Source: Sporosarcina luteola (lineage in GTDB: Bacteria; Bacillota; Bacilli; Bacillales_A; Planococcaceae). From it: a stretch of 64,000 nt of DNA. The first letter of the stretch is position 1. Every line of letters starts with the position of its first letter. Below are positions 50,810 to 60,361 of the stretch, piece after piece. The notes under the pieces were generated by a model. That model searched no databases, was not told the origin of the DNA, and worked only from the letters and a program-made list of their open reading frames with translations. The DNA lies in assembly GCF_023715245.1 (NCBI RefSeq), contig NZ_JAMBNV010000001.1, positions 372,001 to 436,000 of the forward strand, read 5' to 3'. A program made the position numbers and the translations under genes.

Positions 50810-53554
50810 CTATCTTTCAAACGACAGAAGATCATCCAATTCCGTATCGGACAACTCCGTCAACCATTGACTCGACTGGATCAAATCTGCGGACAGCGCC
50901 GCTTTCTCAACAAGCATCTTATCGATCTTCTCTTCAATCGTCCCGACGGTCACAAACTTATGGACATGCACAAACTTCGTCTGGCCGATCCGGTATGCCC
51001 GATCCGTCGCCTGATTCTCAACCGCAGGATTCCACCAGCGGTCCGCATGCAGCACATGGTTTGCCGCAGTCAAATTCAACCCGGTGCCGCCTGCCTTCAA
51101 CGACAGGATGAAAACTGGGAATTCACCGGCCTGGAACGCCTCGACCAAATGATCGCGCTGCCCCTTCGGCATGCTTCCCGACAAGAACGGCACATCGATA
51201 TCATACAGCTCGCTCAGACATTGGCGGATCAACTGGCCCATTCCGATATACTGAGTGAAAATCAAACACTGCTCACCATTTGAAGCGATGTCCGCCGCCA
51301 TAGACACGATCCGGTTCAACTTCACCGACCGCTCCAGCATCTGGTCAGCAGGCGCATGAGGCTCCTTCAAAAACAGCGAAGGATGATTACAAAGCTGCTT
51401 CAAACGGCTCAACATCTTCAAAATGAGACCTTTCCGCTCAAAGCCGGTCAACGTATCCAACTTGAACTTCGTATCCTCGATGAAACTTTCATAGAGTGCA
51501 GCCTGCTCCGTCGTCAACGGGCAATACTCGTTCTGTTCGAGCTTCTTCGGCAAATTCAATTGCAAATCAGGATCGTTTTTCGTGCGGCGTAGCAGGAACG
51601 GACGAATCTTTGCCCGTAATTTACGCTTCTCTAGCTCTGAATCATCCCGCTCGATCGGAACGATAAACTGCTCGGAAAACGTCCGGAAGCTTCCGAAATA
51701 CCCTTTATGGATGAAATCAAAAATCGCCCATAGTTCCGACAGCCGGTTCTCGATCGGCGTCCCCGTCAACGCAATCTGGTGGTCGCCATGCAATTTCCGG
51801 ATCGCCCGGGACTGCTTCGTCTGCATGTTCTTAATATTTTGCGCCTCATCAAGCGTAATACTCGCAAATACAGTGTTGCCAAGCGTTTCATCGTCCTGCG
51901 TCGCAGTGCCGTAAGTCGTCAAAATGACATCCGGCTTACGTTCTTGAAGAAGCGCATTGAACTCTTCCTCCCGAGCCCGTGTCGGACCGTAATGCGTATG
52001 CACCTTAAGCGACGGCGCAAACCGCTCGATCTCCTTCTGCCAGTTGCCGAGCACGCTCGTCGGGCAGATGATGAGCGAAGGGGAGTCCGTTTCCGGGCGC
52101 GCATGCACATTCAATAAATACGTAATAAGCTGCACCGTCTTCCCAAGTCCCATATCATCGGCCAATACAGCGCCGAAATGATGCTCACGCATGAAGACGA
52201 GCCAATTATACCCGTCGACTTGGTAGGGACGGAGCTCCGCCTTCAATTCAACCGGAATACCCGCGTCAGGGAGGCCCTGCTTATTCGAAACCATCTCGAC
52301 ATACTCGCGCAGCGACTGCTTCATCGAAAACGCCAGGAGCGGGTCATCTGAACCATCATCTTCATCAACCGGGATGATCTCCTCGGGAATCTCTTGGAAC
52401 AGCAGATCCTTCACCGTCCACTCGCCAGCATCCGCCTGCTCCATCAGCTCGCGAATCCGCTTCAGCCAAAGTGGATCGATATGGAACCACTCGTCGCCCG
52501 ACCGGATATACTCACGATTCTCATCCACCAGCCTACGGAATGAGTCCTGATCGATCTCCTTCCCGGCAAGCGAAAAGTTCCAATCGAATGAAAGGACTTC
52601 ATTAAGACCGGCTGATGATCGATACGATTGAACACTCGCACTCGTCCGGACGCGTAATTTCGACTCCGTCACCGACTTCAGCCAAGCCGGTAAAATGACA
52701 GCATACCCGAACGACTGGAACACAGGCAGATCTTCCTGGATGAACATCCGCACTTCAGGATCAGACATCGCAATCGACAAAAACCGGTTCCCGGGCTCAG
52801 CCTCGACCGAACGCAGGAAAGACACCATCTCGGACTGCTTCTCCCGGATTTCATCAGCGAAATCCTTCCATTTCGCAGGCAGTGCATCGCCGATTTCCGC
52901 ATTCGCTTTACGGACAGCCGGCGTCCAATGCGTCCCGCGTTCGCTGACGACAACCGTCTCCAGCAGCCATTCCGTATCCCCGTCTTCAGCGGGCTCCGTC
53001 AGGCGGAAAGCGACCCGGACCGGAATCGTCGAAACGGAATCGCCAGGCCAACCGTATTTCCGCAAATGCGGCAGCAACGCCGGCAACTGATCGAGCCGCA
53101 TTGCCGAAGCATCGAGTTTTTCGCGAATCGCATCATGCAAAATCATCGAAGAAAGGGCGGAAATCCCGATTTTTTCCTCGTCGAATCGGATCATCCCTGC
53201 GTCCAGCTCTGCGTGCTGCCAGAAATCGGGTTCATTCCATAAACGGGCCGCTTCCCGCAACGCGGATAAATGGGCCTCGTCGTTCGTCGTACGTCCCGCA
53301 AACGAAGCGAAAGGATGCGTCTTTCCCGCAAACACTTGCAGGAATTCATTCGTATTCAAATGGACGGCCTCTTCATCAGTTGTCGGCAACAAGCCGTACA
53401 ACGCCTGTTCATTATTGAAGAACAGGAAGGAGGAAAGCCTGTCCGGGGAAACCGCACGTCCGGACGGGTCTGTGGCGGTAACCGAATACCGACCTCCTTC
53501 GTCCCGTTCAATCGCCAATTGGAAGAGGAGATTCAACGTATCCATTTTCGTCAT
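50810..53554 (-). CDS. ywqA: SNF2-family DNA helicase/translocase
   Basis: Large Swi2/Snf2 ATPase, 914 residues. The N-terminal 430 residues are family-specific; then helicase motifs I DDMGLGKTVQL (about 467-477), II DEAQ, III LTGTPIENRL, V LKAGGTGLNL and VI QATDRAYRIGQ. In bacteria such proteins move along dsDNA and displace proteins; the Bacillus YwqA is proposed to act on RNA polymerase or in repair but its role is not settled. Starts (ATG 53554) in a 4-base overlap with the SWIM-domain gene, with which it forms a conserved pair. Confidence 0.93.
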   Translation of the reverse strand: MTKMDTLNLLFQLAIERDEGGRYSVTATDPSGRAVSPDRLSSFLFFNNEQALYGLLPTTDEEAVHLNTNEFLQVFAGKTHPFASFAGRTTNDEAHLSALREAARLWNEPDFWQHAELDAGMIRFDEEKIGISALSSMILHDAIREKLDASAMRLDQLPALLPHLRKYGWPGDSVSTIPVRVAFRLTEPAEDGDTEWLLETVVVSERGTHWTPAVRKANAEIGDALPAKWKDFADEIREKQSEMVSFLRSVEAEPGNRFLSIAMSDPEVRMFIQEDLPVFQSFGYAVILPAWLKSVTESKLRVRTSASVQSYRSSAGLNEVLSFDWNFSLAGKEIDQDSFRRLVDENREYIRSGDEWFHIDPLWLKRIRELMEQADAGEWTVKDLLFQEIPEEIIPVDEDDGSDDPLLAFSMKQSLREYVEMVSNKQGLPDAGIPVELKAELRPYQVDGYNWLVFMREHHFGAVLADDMGLGKTVQLITYLLNVHARPETDSPSLIICPTSVLGNWQKEIERFAPSLKVHTHYGPTRAREEEFNALLQERKPDVILTTYGTATQDDETLGNTVFASITLDEAQNIKNMQTKQSRAIRKLHGDHQIALTGTPIENRLSELWAIFDFIHKGYFGSFRTFSEQFIVPIERDDSELEKRKLRAKIRPFLLRRTKNDPDLQLNLPKKLEQNEYCPLTTEQAALYESFIEDTKFKLDTLTGFERKGLILKMLSRLKQLCNHPSLFLKEPHAPADQMLERSVKLNRIVSMAADIASNGEQCLIFTQYIGMGQLIRQCLSELYDIDVPFLSGSMPKGQRDHLVEAFQAGEFPVFILSLKAGGTGLNLTAANHVLHADRWWNPAVENQATDRAYRIGQTKFVHVHKFVTVGTIEEKIDKMLVEKAALSADLIQSSQWLTELSDTELDDLLSFER

Positions 53555-55128
53555 AAATTCAAATTCCCCTTTTCCATTTCTTCCGACAACGCGCGGAGCC
53601 GTCTATACTGCTCGCGAACGGTGTCGATATATCGGTTCCAGAAATCCGCCTTGCCGCTCTTTTTCGCGCCCGCCTTCATACTTTTGAACAACCGTACGGC
53701 GCGGCGGTAGCTATGCCGGTTCTTCTCCTGGATGAACCGCATCGCATACGTATGGAGCAACGGCATGACGGAAGCCGGGTCATTCGCGAGGACGAACTTC
53801 AACGTATCGGGCTCAAGCCCGTCATACGGAATATTGAACCTATGCATGAGTGCCGCCCATTCGGCGAACCGCTCCCGCTCGATGAGGAAATCGCCGAACG
53901 CGCTGACGCCGTCTTCCCCGTAGATCATGAAAAGCTCTTCGCGGCGCGATTCCGGAAAATGCGCTTCTTCAAGCAATCCGTCGATTTTCCGGATGAAATG
54001 ATACCGGTCGGTGGAAAACGAAATCCGGCCAAAGAAATCGCCGATATGCGGGTAGATCGTATTCATGATGACGGTGAGGGAACCTGGATCCTCCATCTCG
54101 GCAGCTAGATCCGCTAGCGGCAGCCAATGGCCGACAAGCTCGCCGCCCGCCCGTTCCGCTATTTTTGCAAGCGTCTCTTCATCGCCTTTTGTCAGGTTGA
54201 AATAAGCGGCGAAAAAGGCGGCGTCCACTGAATCATCGTCAAGCAGATAGGCAAGCTCCGTCTCCTGAGCAGCCGTGTCCTTGTACAGGAACTCCCACAT
54301 GATCGCGTAGATTTCAAGGCGGACTTCAAAAAGCCCTTTATTCCGAAGGACGAACTCGCGGACTTGTTTTTTCAAAGCGGTGTAAAACGCATCCGTCTCG
54401 AACAGTCGAGGATTTTTGCCAAGCGCCTTGCCGATGTCACGCAACTTCTCGATCTGTTCATTGAGCCACATCTTCACTTGCCATTGGCGGTATGTGAAAT
54501 GATTCGCCTCTTCGAGATGTCCGTGCGCAAAAGACCAGCCCGCCTCCAGCAGATGCAACCGGTAAAACAGTTCGAACAGCGGCTTCCATTCATATTCGAA
54601 AGGGGACAGCGGAATCACTTTCTGGTCCATCAATGAGCTTTCATGGATGAACACATTCGGATTATCACTTGGTCCGATTTCGCGAAGCGGAGCAGCCAGC
54701 CTGTACAACACATCATTCCAGGCTTCGGGCGTCCGTTCCGAAACGGTCAGCGCCATCTGTTCCGTTTCTCTCCGCTGCCAATCATGCAGCCATTCTGTCA
54801 ACGAATGTAACTGTGAATAAAGATGGAAGACAACCGCAATCTTATGGGCGCACCAATCATCTTCATCACAAGTGCAAGACGCTTCTGTCATCGAAAGGGA
54901 AAGAGTGACAAATTCCTCTGTCTCGTCCGCTATCAGCACTTCGATGGCCGTGGCGTCCTGTGAAAAACGGAAATTGTGCAACACGCCTTTACGGACCAAT
55001 GAAACTGCTTTCCGAATGACATGCGCCTCACCCTGCACATCGGGCCGGAAAGAGTGTTTGATCATGTTCATACATTCATCTATTTCACGCTCATGTAAAT
55101 AAGAAACTCGTTCCACTGACATGTGCAT
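53551..55128 (-). CDS. ywqB: SWIM zinc-finger protein (YwqB-like)
   Basis: 525 residues. SWIM motif CxCx(n)CxH at C85, C87, C93, H95 (SCTCDEDDWCAHK); the rest is a long helical region with no other motif I recognise. SWIM fingers often accompany SNF2 helicases and are thought to bind DNA or proteins; here the genes overlap by 4 bases, so the two products probably form a complex (inference). Start ATG 55128 with GGGAGTGAG upstream; ATG 55122 is an alternative. Confidence 0.88.
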   Translation of the reverse strand: MHMSVERVSYLHEREIDECMNMIKHSFRPDVQGEAHVIRKAVSLVRKGVLHNFRFSQDATAIEVLIADETEEFVTLSLSMTEASCTCDEDDWCAHKIAVVFHLYSQLHSLTEWLHDWQRRETEQMALTVSERTPEAWNDVLYRLAAPLREIGPSDNPNVFIHESSLMDQKVIPLSPFEYEWKPLFELFYRLHLLEAGWSFAHGHLEEANHFTYRQWQVKMWLNEQIEKLRDIGKALGKNPRLFETDAFYTALKKQVREFVLRNKGLFEVRLEIYAIMWEFLYKDTAAQETELAYLLDDDSVDAAFFAAYFNLTKGDEETLAKIAERAGGELVGHWLPLADLAAEMEDPGSLTVIMNTIYPHIGDFFGRISFSTDRYHFIRKIDGLLEEAHFPESRREELFMIYGEDGVSAFGDFLIERERFAEWAALMHRFNIPYDGLEPDTLKFVLANDPASVMPLLHTYAMRFIQEKNRHSYRRAVRLFKSMKAGAKKSGKADFWNRYIDTVREQYRRLRALSEEMEKGNLNL

Positions 55129-55247
55129 CGGCTCACTCCCTAAACTAAAGCATTCCCTTTATTATAAGGCTTTCATGCCACAATCGTAAATGATATCATT
55201 TAAAGTATAGAAAACAACAAACATAAAGAGAGATGGGGGGAACCAAA

Positions 55248-55565
55248 TTGGAAACATTAATACTACATATACCAAAAGTCTATGAAAGACGTAATCTACT
55301 AATGGGAGACTACACATCGATCGACCATATCTATGTGGAAGACGGAAAAGGCGGCGGATTCATAGCAGCCGAAACATTCATGACGCCCGAGCCCAAATCT
55401 GAGGCGATTGTCGTCAACTATCAATCCGATGAAGTGACATTCTTCAATGACAAGGAAAGTAAATTCATCAATCAGCTGTTGAAAAGGAAAATCCCGTTTG
55501 AACCGTTGGAAATCCGATTCGTAATGGAACCGAATAAGAAAAATCATCAATCCAAACGTAAGTGA
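55248..55565 (+). CDS. Uncharacterised protein, 105 residues
   Basis: No family recognised. Start TTG 55248 has GGGGGG seven bases upstream; the ATG at 55233 lies in that site. The sequence is mixed alpha/beta with SIDHIYVEDGKGGGF in the middle and a basic end (KKNHQSKRK). No membrane segment, no cysteine. Divergent from ywqB and 87 bases before the IDEAL-domain gene. Its codon use looks native. Confidence 0.65.
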   Translation: METLILHIPKVYERRNLLMGDYTSIDHIYVEDGKGGGFIAAETFMTPEPKSEAIVVNYQSDEVTFFNDKESKFINQLLKRKIPFEPLEIRFVMEPNKKNHQSKRK

Positions 55566-55652
55566 ATAAGATAGAAAACAAATCATTCACAAAACATCGT
55601 CAACTATGATAGAATAGAAATAATCGGAATATTCAATGATGGAGGGAGAATT

Positions 55653-56102
55653 ATGCTATCAGTTCAGCGCATGACGCCTTTTTTCACTAGCCAAGAGGAC
55701 TTTCGTCTCCGTCTCGTGTTCGCCTATCAATATTTCTCGATTATCAAAGGCGGTGAAGTATACCAATTTGTCCCCTCTGAAGGAAAAGAGATCGTCGTCA
55801 ATGTGAAGAGCCTGCAAGTCGAAAACCTTGGAGAAGTGTTCGTCTTCCAACGGGGCAACCGATTCATCCGGCTTCCGCTCTACCAGCTGCTTCTCATCTC
55901 GGATCTTCATCTGCATCTGTCATCCATCCTCGAAGGGACATTAAACTTGAAATTGGAAATACCGGAAGAAGTTATCCTGGAAGCGGCAGCGCTGTTAAAA
56001 GAAATCGAATCCGACAACCGCCTGCGCATGATCGACTACGCACTTGAAACAAACAACCGCACCTTATTCACTCAACTGACGGAAGGAATGCACGAAAATT
56101 GA
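55653..56102 (+). CDS. IDEAL-domain protein
   Basis: 149 residues. The last 45 residues match the IDEAL domain (LLKEIESDNRLRMIDYALETNNRTLFTQL), a short helical module named after a conserved Ile-Asp-x-Ala-Leu and found in many Bacillales proteins of unclear function, including ComK-control and YpiB-like proteins. The first 100 residues are a beta-rich region (VPSEGKEIVVNVKSLQVENL). GGAGGGAG before ATG 55653. No function assigned; possibly cotranscribed with the preceding small gene. Confidence 0.75.
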   Translation: MLSVQRMTPFFTSQEDFRLRLVFAYQYFSIIKGGEVYQFVPSEGKEIVVNVKSLQVENLGEVFVFQRGNRFIRLPLYQLLLISDLHLHLSSILEGTLNLKLEIPEEVILEAAALLKEIESDNRLRMIDYALETNNRTLFTQLTEGMHEN

Positions 56103-56116
56103 AAAACAAATCATGA

Positions 56117-56155
56117 AAAAACACTTATCGTCCTCGAAAAACGATGAGTGTTTTT
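56117..56155 (+). terminator. Terminator after the IDEAL-domain gene
   Basis: AAAACACTTATCGT/ACGATGAGTGTTTT (56117-56131, 56141-56154) with T-run. Confidence 0.85.
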
Positions 56156-56262
56156 AATTTGGAGTTTAAATGACTAGATTGATAGGGTATACATATCTAG
56201 CTTGCTAACTTGCATAGTACAAGAGCTCCATTTATTCATCAAGGGCTTAATTAATCGCCCGC

Positions 56263-56364
56263 TCAACTCGTGAGAAAATGCAACGCAATGACGAATACAG
56301 TGGAACCCGTCAATCCGAACAAGAAATCCTGCATGGTGAATCGATGCTTATCGTCTTGATCCAT
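56263..56364 (-). CDS. Putative 33-residue membrane protein
   Basis: Very short reading frame on the minus strand: charged start MDQDDKHRFTMQ, then FLFGLTGSTVFVIALHFLTS, one membrane helix. ATG at 56362-56364 has AAAGGAG nine bases upstream, which is what supports it. Isolated between a terminator and a divergent membrane-protein gene. Could be chance. Confidence 0.45.
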   Translation of the reverse strand: MDQDDKHRFTMQDFLFGLTGSTVFVIALHFLTS

Positions 56365-56547
56365 CAAAATCCGCTCCTTTGTCGATTTCCCGGGAAATGA
56401 GGCGTTACAAGGTATGAACTTCCCACTAGACTGGCCAAATTCTCCAAGATTCATACAAAAAATGACTATTAAAAATTGAATAATCCACGAGATTTGATAC
56501 AGTTATGTATACAGCATCAAAAAACACCCGAAGAAAGGATTGTCGCT

Positions 56548-57225
56548 ATGTTCTTTGAATACCGATTTTGGCACTTTTTGACGAGACCCTATGAGCTCGC
56601 CACCCAGCTGCAAACCGGCACGATGCGACACTTCAACAGAAGGCTCTTGCTCGTTTTTCTTGCAGGCATCGCCTTATTCGCACTCCGTGAAATATGGGGA
56701 ATGGGAACGGAAGCACTCACGTCAGTAATGACGACAACGGACTACATAATCGCAAGATACGCATCACTTGCGGGAACGATTCTCTGGTCGATCCTATACA
56801 TAACATTCCATATTTTCGGAGTCGCATTGATCCTGTCAGCACTGACGAAAATCCCATACCGGCAGTTGGTACCGCTGCAAGTGATCATCGCAGGTGTGCT
56901 GCTCATGGAAAAGGCGATCATCTTCATCGTCTTTGCAATGAAAGGCGCAACGGTAAGCCTATCATTCCTATCATTCGGCCCGCTCGCCGTCACGGTCATG
57001 GACAATTGGTATTTGATCCTTTTCATGAACCAATTGACGGTCACAAGCGCGCTGATCATCACATTGCAATACCGGTACATCCGAGGATTCATTGCGGACG
57101 GAAGATGGAAAGAGCATCTTTGGATATTGATCGGCCTGCATGTCGCAATGGCCCTCATCACCGCGGTGGTCGCATACATCCCGTTCGATTCCATCCTCAA
57201 TTCACTTTTCGGAGGTGGCTTCTAG
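56548..57225 (+). CDS. Polytopic membrane protein (Yip1-like)
   Basis: 225 residues with five or six hydrophobic segments (LLLVFLAGIALFALREIW, SLAGTILWSILYITFHIFG, LVPLQVIIAGVLLMEKAIIFIVFAM, LILFMNQLTVTSALIITL, ILIGLHVAMALITAVVAYI). It resembles Yip1-domain proteins of Firmicutes; no catalytic motif. ATG 56548 has AAAGGA eight bases upstream; the open frame starts earlier but without a site. The stop is directly followed by the ATG of the HlyD-like gene, so the two are one operon and likely one complex. Confidence 0.75.
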   Translation: MFFEYRFWHFLTRPYELATQLQTGTMRHFNRRLLLVFLAGIALFALREIWGMGTEALTSVMTTTDYIIARYASLAGTILWSILYITFHIFGVALILSALTKIPYRQLVPLQVIIAGVLLMEKAIIFIVFAMKGATVSLSFLSFGPLAVTVMDNWYLILFMNQLTVTSALIITLQYRYIRGFIADGRWKEHLWILIGLHVAMALITAVVAYIPFDSILNSLFGGGF

Positions 57226-58500
57226 ATGAAAAAACGATTAAGCATCACCGTCGCCATCATCGTCAGCCTCTTCATCGCATTGAACGTCCACGTGCTCTTC
57301 TCTGAGAAAAGCACGGTTCCAAAAACATTGTATGTCCACAAGTACGAGCGTATGACTTCCGCACATCATGAGGAGGACATCTTGAAAGAAGGGCTCATCA
57401 CGCCTGAAAACATATACACCGTCTACGTCGGCGACGATGAAACAATCGATTCATGGCTCGTCAAGGAAGGCGATCCAGTTCAGGTCGGGGATGAAATCGC
57501 GTTGCTGCAGACCGGACGCGCAGAGAGCCAACTCGCGGCATGGGAGGCGGAAGAAGAAGGACTCCTTGAACAACGTAGTGCAGTCGAATCAACAATCGCA
57601 AGCCTCGAATCCGATCGGAGCAGCGCCCGTAATAATTCGTCCCATGTCAATACGACCGAAACACCTGACGGCACAGATGTTGAATTGAACGTCGATGTCC
57701 AAGTCGATGTCCACCAAGACGGCGCATTCGCCCAGGCAATCGCCGAAGCGGAGCGCGAACTGTCGGAAATAGACAGGAATCTCGCCGTCGTCCAAGCGCA
57801 GCTTGAACAGGACGCCACCCGTCCAGCGCTCATCAGCCCGGTGGACGGAACGGTTTCGGAAGTGGACAAGCACGGCTTCACACTCGCCGCCGATATTTAT
57901 AGTAATAAGAAGCTCGTCACAACATACGCGCAACTTGACGAATGGCAGAAGATCGAAGCCGGCGATCTCGTCCGCATCCAGGAGAATAATCTTGAGACGA
58001 ACATCGAAGGTACGGTGCATTCCGTTTCCGCAGTGCCTGCGACAGACAGCAGATGGCGCGAAGCATACGATAAGCTCGATCCGAAAGAACGGGAAAACCC
58101 GCTCGACCTATATGAAATCACGATCATGCCGCTCGAGGAGCTATACAACTTACCATTCGGTGCAAACGTGAACGCATCAATCATCGTGAATGAAGCGGAA
58201 GCAGTTTCAGTGAAAATCCAATGGCTCGAATCGTATGTTAAAGATAGTGCTGTGGTATGGAAGCTGGACGAACAAGGCCGCGCCACCAAAACGAACGTAA
58301 CGGTTCCATTCATCAAGAACAATCGCGCAGTCATTACGGAAGGCCTGAAAACCGGCGATATCGCCTTCTATAACCGTAACATCAATGAAATCGATAACGT
58401 ATCCAACGTCTTCCTCCCTCTCCCGCTCGAACTCCCGTCAAGGAGCGACTGGAGAATATTCGGATGGAAGAACTACGTAAAGTACGGCTTCGTGGAATAA
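57226..58500 (+). CDS. HlyD/RND-type membrane fusion protein
   Basis: 424 residues. N-terminal membrane anchor (ITVAIIVSLFIALNVHVLF), a biotinyl-lipoyl-like half (DSWLVKEGDPVQVGDEIALLQ), a coiled-coil hairpin (LAAWEAEEEGLLEQRSAVES ... AQAIAEAERELSEIDR), the second lipoyl half (LISPVDGTVSEVDKHGF) and a beta-barrel region. In Gram-positives such adaptors serve ABC exporters, but no transporter gene is adjacent; the partner here is the Yip1-like membrane protein. GGAGGTGG before ATG 57226. Confidence 0.88.
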   Translation: MKKRLSITVAIIVSLFIALNVHVLFSEKSTVPKTLYVHKYERMTSAHHEEDILKEGLITPENIYTVYVGDDETIDSWLVKEGDPVQVGDEIALLQTGRAESQLAAWEAEEEGLLEQRSAVESTIASLESDRSSARNNSSHVNTTETPDGTDVELNVDVQVDVHQDGAFAQAIAEAERELSEIDRNLAVVQAQLEQDATRPALISPVDGTVSEVDKHGFTLAADIYSNKKLVTTYAQLDEWQKIEAGDLVRIQENNLETNIEGTVHSVSAVPATDSRWREAYDKLDPKERENPLDLYEITIMPLEELYNLPFGANVNASIIVNEAEAVSVKIQWLESYVKDSAVVWKLDEQGRATKTNVTVPFIKNNRAVITEGLKTGDIAFYNRNINEIDNVSNVFLPLPLELPSRSDWRIFGWKNYVKYGFVE

Positions 58501-58510
58501 ACACCAAGAC

Positions 58511-58537
58511 AAAAACCGCCCAAGTGGCGGTTTTTTT
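58511..58537 (+). terminator. Terminator after the HlyD-like gene
   Basis: AAAAACCGCC, loop CAAGT, GGCGG and TTTTTTT. Confidence 0.95.
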
Positions 58538-58661
58538 ATGTCGAAATTTATAGTAAGTAAAATTATTTCACTCTGTAAGCAAAGCTGATTATGATTCTAC
58601 TTGTCCGACTCAATTAATATACTAAAACATTGAAACTACTAGTGGAAATGGAGTAGATAAA

Positions 58662-59777
58662 TTGAAAAAGGTAGTCATAATCGCAATCATACTAATATCA
58701 TTCATACTTGGAGTGAATGAAGCAGCAGCGGAAGGTGAGGCAAAGCGTTATATCGGTCTTCATGACAAAATGCTGCCGATCGAGAACATCCACGTCATAA
58801 GCGGTGATACAAAGGTGCTTTTAGAGGAGATTTCCAAACACCTGTACATCACCATTACAGAAGAAAAAGGAAAAATAAAATTAACTAAACACGGGAAAGA
58901 AATTACACTTAGAATACCTGCTGAACAAGAAGCATCTTCTTCAGAGAACCCACTTATTTTCAATGAATCCGGCAAGCTGTTAATCAGCCTGAAGTATTTG
59001 ACAAACCAATTTGAATTCAAGCTCGAATATTTTCCGGAATATCGAACATTGAGGATTTATAGAGATACCTATCCGCATATGAGCCATGAGGAGTACAAAG
59101 AAATCATAAAGGGACATGTAAAGCAGCAACAAAGAACCTACACAACAAAAAAGCCGACCGTCTATTTGACGTTCGATGACGGTCCGAATCAATTCACACT
59201 GATCAACCACGCGACACTTGAAAAGTACAAAGTACCTGCCACATTCTTCTTCCTCGGCAATCATATGAAACAGAACGAATCCATCGTCAACACCGTTTCG
59301 AAAAGCGGCCATTACATCGGCTCGCATAGCATGACGCACGACAAGACACTCGTCTACAATTCGACTGAGTCATTCATTGCCGAAATGGCTGGCGGCGCCG
59401 AACTCGTCGAACAGCTCACAGGGAAGTCTTCGAATCTCGTGCGCGTTCCATACGGCAGTAAGCCGCTCGTCACGCCGGGCATGCAAAAAAGCCTCATCGC
59501 CCGCGGATTTAAACTATGGGACTGGGACGTCGACTCCAATGATTGGCGCTACACGGACAAACAAGCTGGCCAAATCGTGAAAAACGTCCAGGACGGCGTC
59601 ATAAAAGCCGTGAAATCCGGCGACAAGGACATCATCATCCTCCTGCATGACCGCAGCCAAACAACCATCGCTCTACCAAGAATCATAGAATGGCTTCAAA
59701 AAGAAGGCTACAACTTCAAGACATACGAGCCCGACAATCACATCATCCAGAACTTCCTGCGCGATCCACTGCTCTGA
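58662..59777 (+). CDS. Secreted polysaccharide deacetylase
   Basis: 371 residues. Signal peptide (VVIIAIILISFILGVNEAAA), a domain at about 30-135 resembling the copper-amine-oxidase N-terminal (DUF4163/stalk-like) fold, a basic linker, and a NodB domain: TFDDGPN (metal Asp), HSMTHD (metal His pair), RVPYGS, WDWDVDSNDW and ILLHD. It should remove acetyl groups from peptidoglycan or another N-acetylated glycan outside the cell. TTG start 58662 with ATGGAG upstream. The first half is AT-richer than the NodB half, suggesting a mosaic origin. Confidence 0.88.
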   Translation: MKKVVIIAIILISFILGVNEAAAEGEAKRYIGLHDKMLPIENIHVISGDTKVLLEEISKHLYITITEEKGKIKLTKHGKEITLRIPAEQEASSSENPLIFNESGKLLISLKYLTNQFEFKLEYFPEYRTLRIYRDTYPHMSHEEYKEIIKGHVKQQQRTYTTKKPTVYLTFDDGPNQFTLINHATLEKYKVPATFFFLGNHMKQNESIVNTVSKSGHYIGSHSMTHDKTLVYNSTESFIAEMAGGAELVEQLTGKSSNLVRVPYGSKPLVTPGMQKSLIARGFKLWDWDVDSNDWRYTDKQAGQIVKNVQDGVIKAVKSGDKDIIILLHDRSQTTIALPRIIEWLQKEGYNFKTYEPDNHIIQNFLRDPLL

Positions 59778-59788
59778 ATCAAACCTAA

Positions 59789-59807
59789 TTGGTCAAAAGC
59801 ATTCGAC
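59789..59807 (+). repeat. Array leader motif, copy L6
   Basis: TTGGTCAAAAGCATTCGAC, preceded by AAACCTAA; directly before array A3. Confidence 0.7.
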
Positions 59808-59826
59808 AAACAACACCCTAGAAATC

Positions 59827-60100
59827 ACGCATAACCTCCACGAAATATGTATAAATCGTTACAGCGACGCATAAAACGTGAATTCCACGCATATCTCGTC
59901 GTATTCACGCATAAATCAAACCCTAATTGGTCAAAAGCATCCATCGCGACAACCAACATCCTAAGAATCACGCATAAACTCCGCGAAACACGCATAAATC
60001 GTAAACTCCACGCATAAATCGGCATATTCACGCAAAAATCTCGCTACGCACGCATAAATCCGGAAACTCACGCATAATCCGCTGCATATACGCATAAATG
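59827..60100 (+). repeat. Degenerate tandem array A3 in two leader-array blocks
   Basis: Twelve ACGCATAAATC-type units, mostly exactly 20 bases apart. After five units a second leader (TTGGTCAAAAGCATCCATCG at 59927-59946, L7) restarts the array, and the sequence between leader and first unit is repeated too (CCTAGAAATCACGCATAA versus CCTAAGAATCACGCATAA), so the block has been duplicated. Confidence 0.85.
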
Positions 60101-60361
60101 AATCGCACTGTCCAATAGATTACCAATGAAATGGGAAAATACCGATTCGATAAGCATGGACAAGCAACTTAGCTAAATACTCATACTTCCAACTTAACCC
60201 ATAAATCTTCCGCACTACCCACATCCAGAAACATCCATACCAATAGAACGATTTTTCTGAAGTTTCGCCATCCGAAGCAACAATCACTATTTTCAAATAA
60301 ATCTCACTATGATATCGTTTAATGGCAGTAATCTACCAAACTACTAAGGGGGAATAGGCAT
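60101..60361 (+). other. AT-rich upstream region of the subtilase gene
   Basis: 260 bases without a gene. TATGAT at 60308-60313 could be a -10 element but no acceptable -35 is present. The ribosome site AAGGGGGAA (60346-60354) ends the region. Confidence 0.4.
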
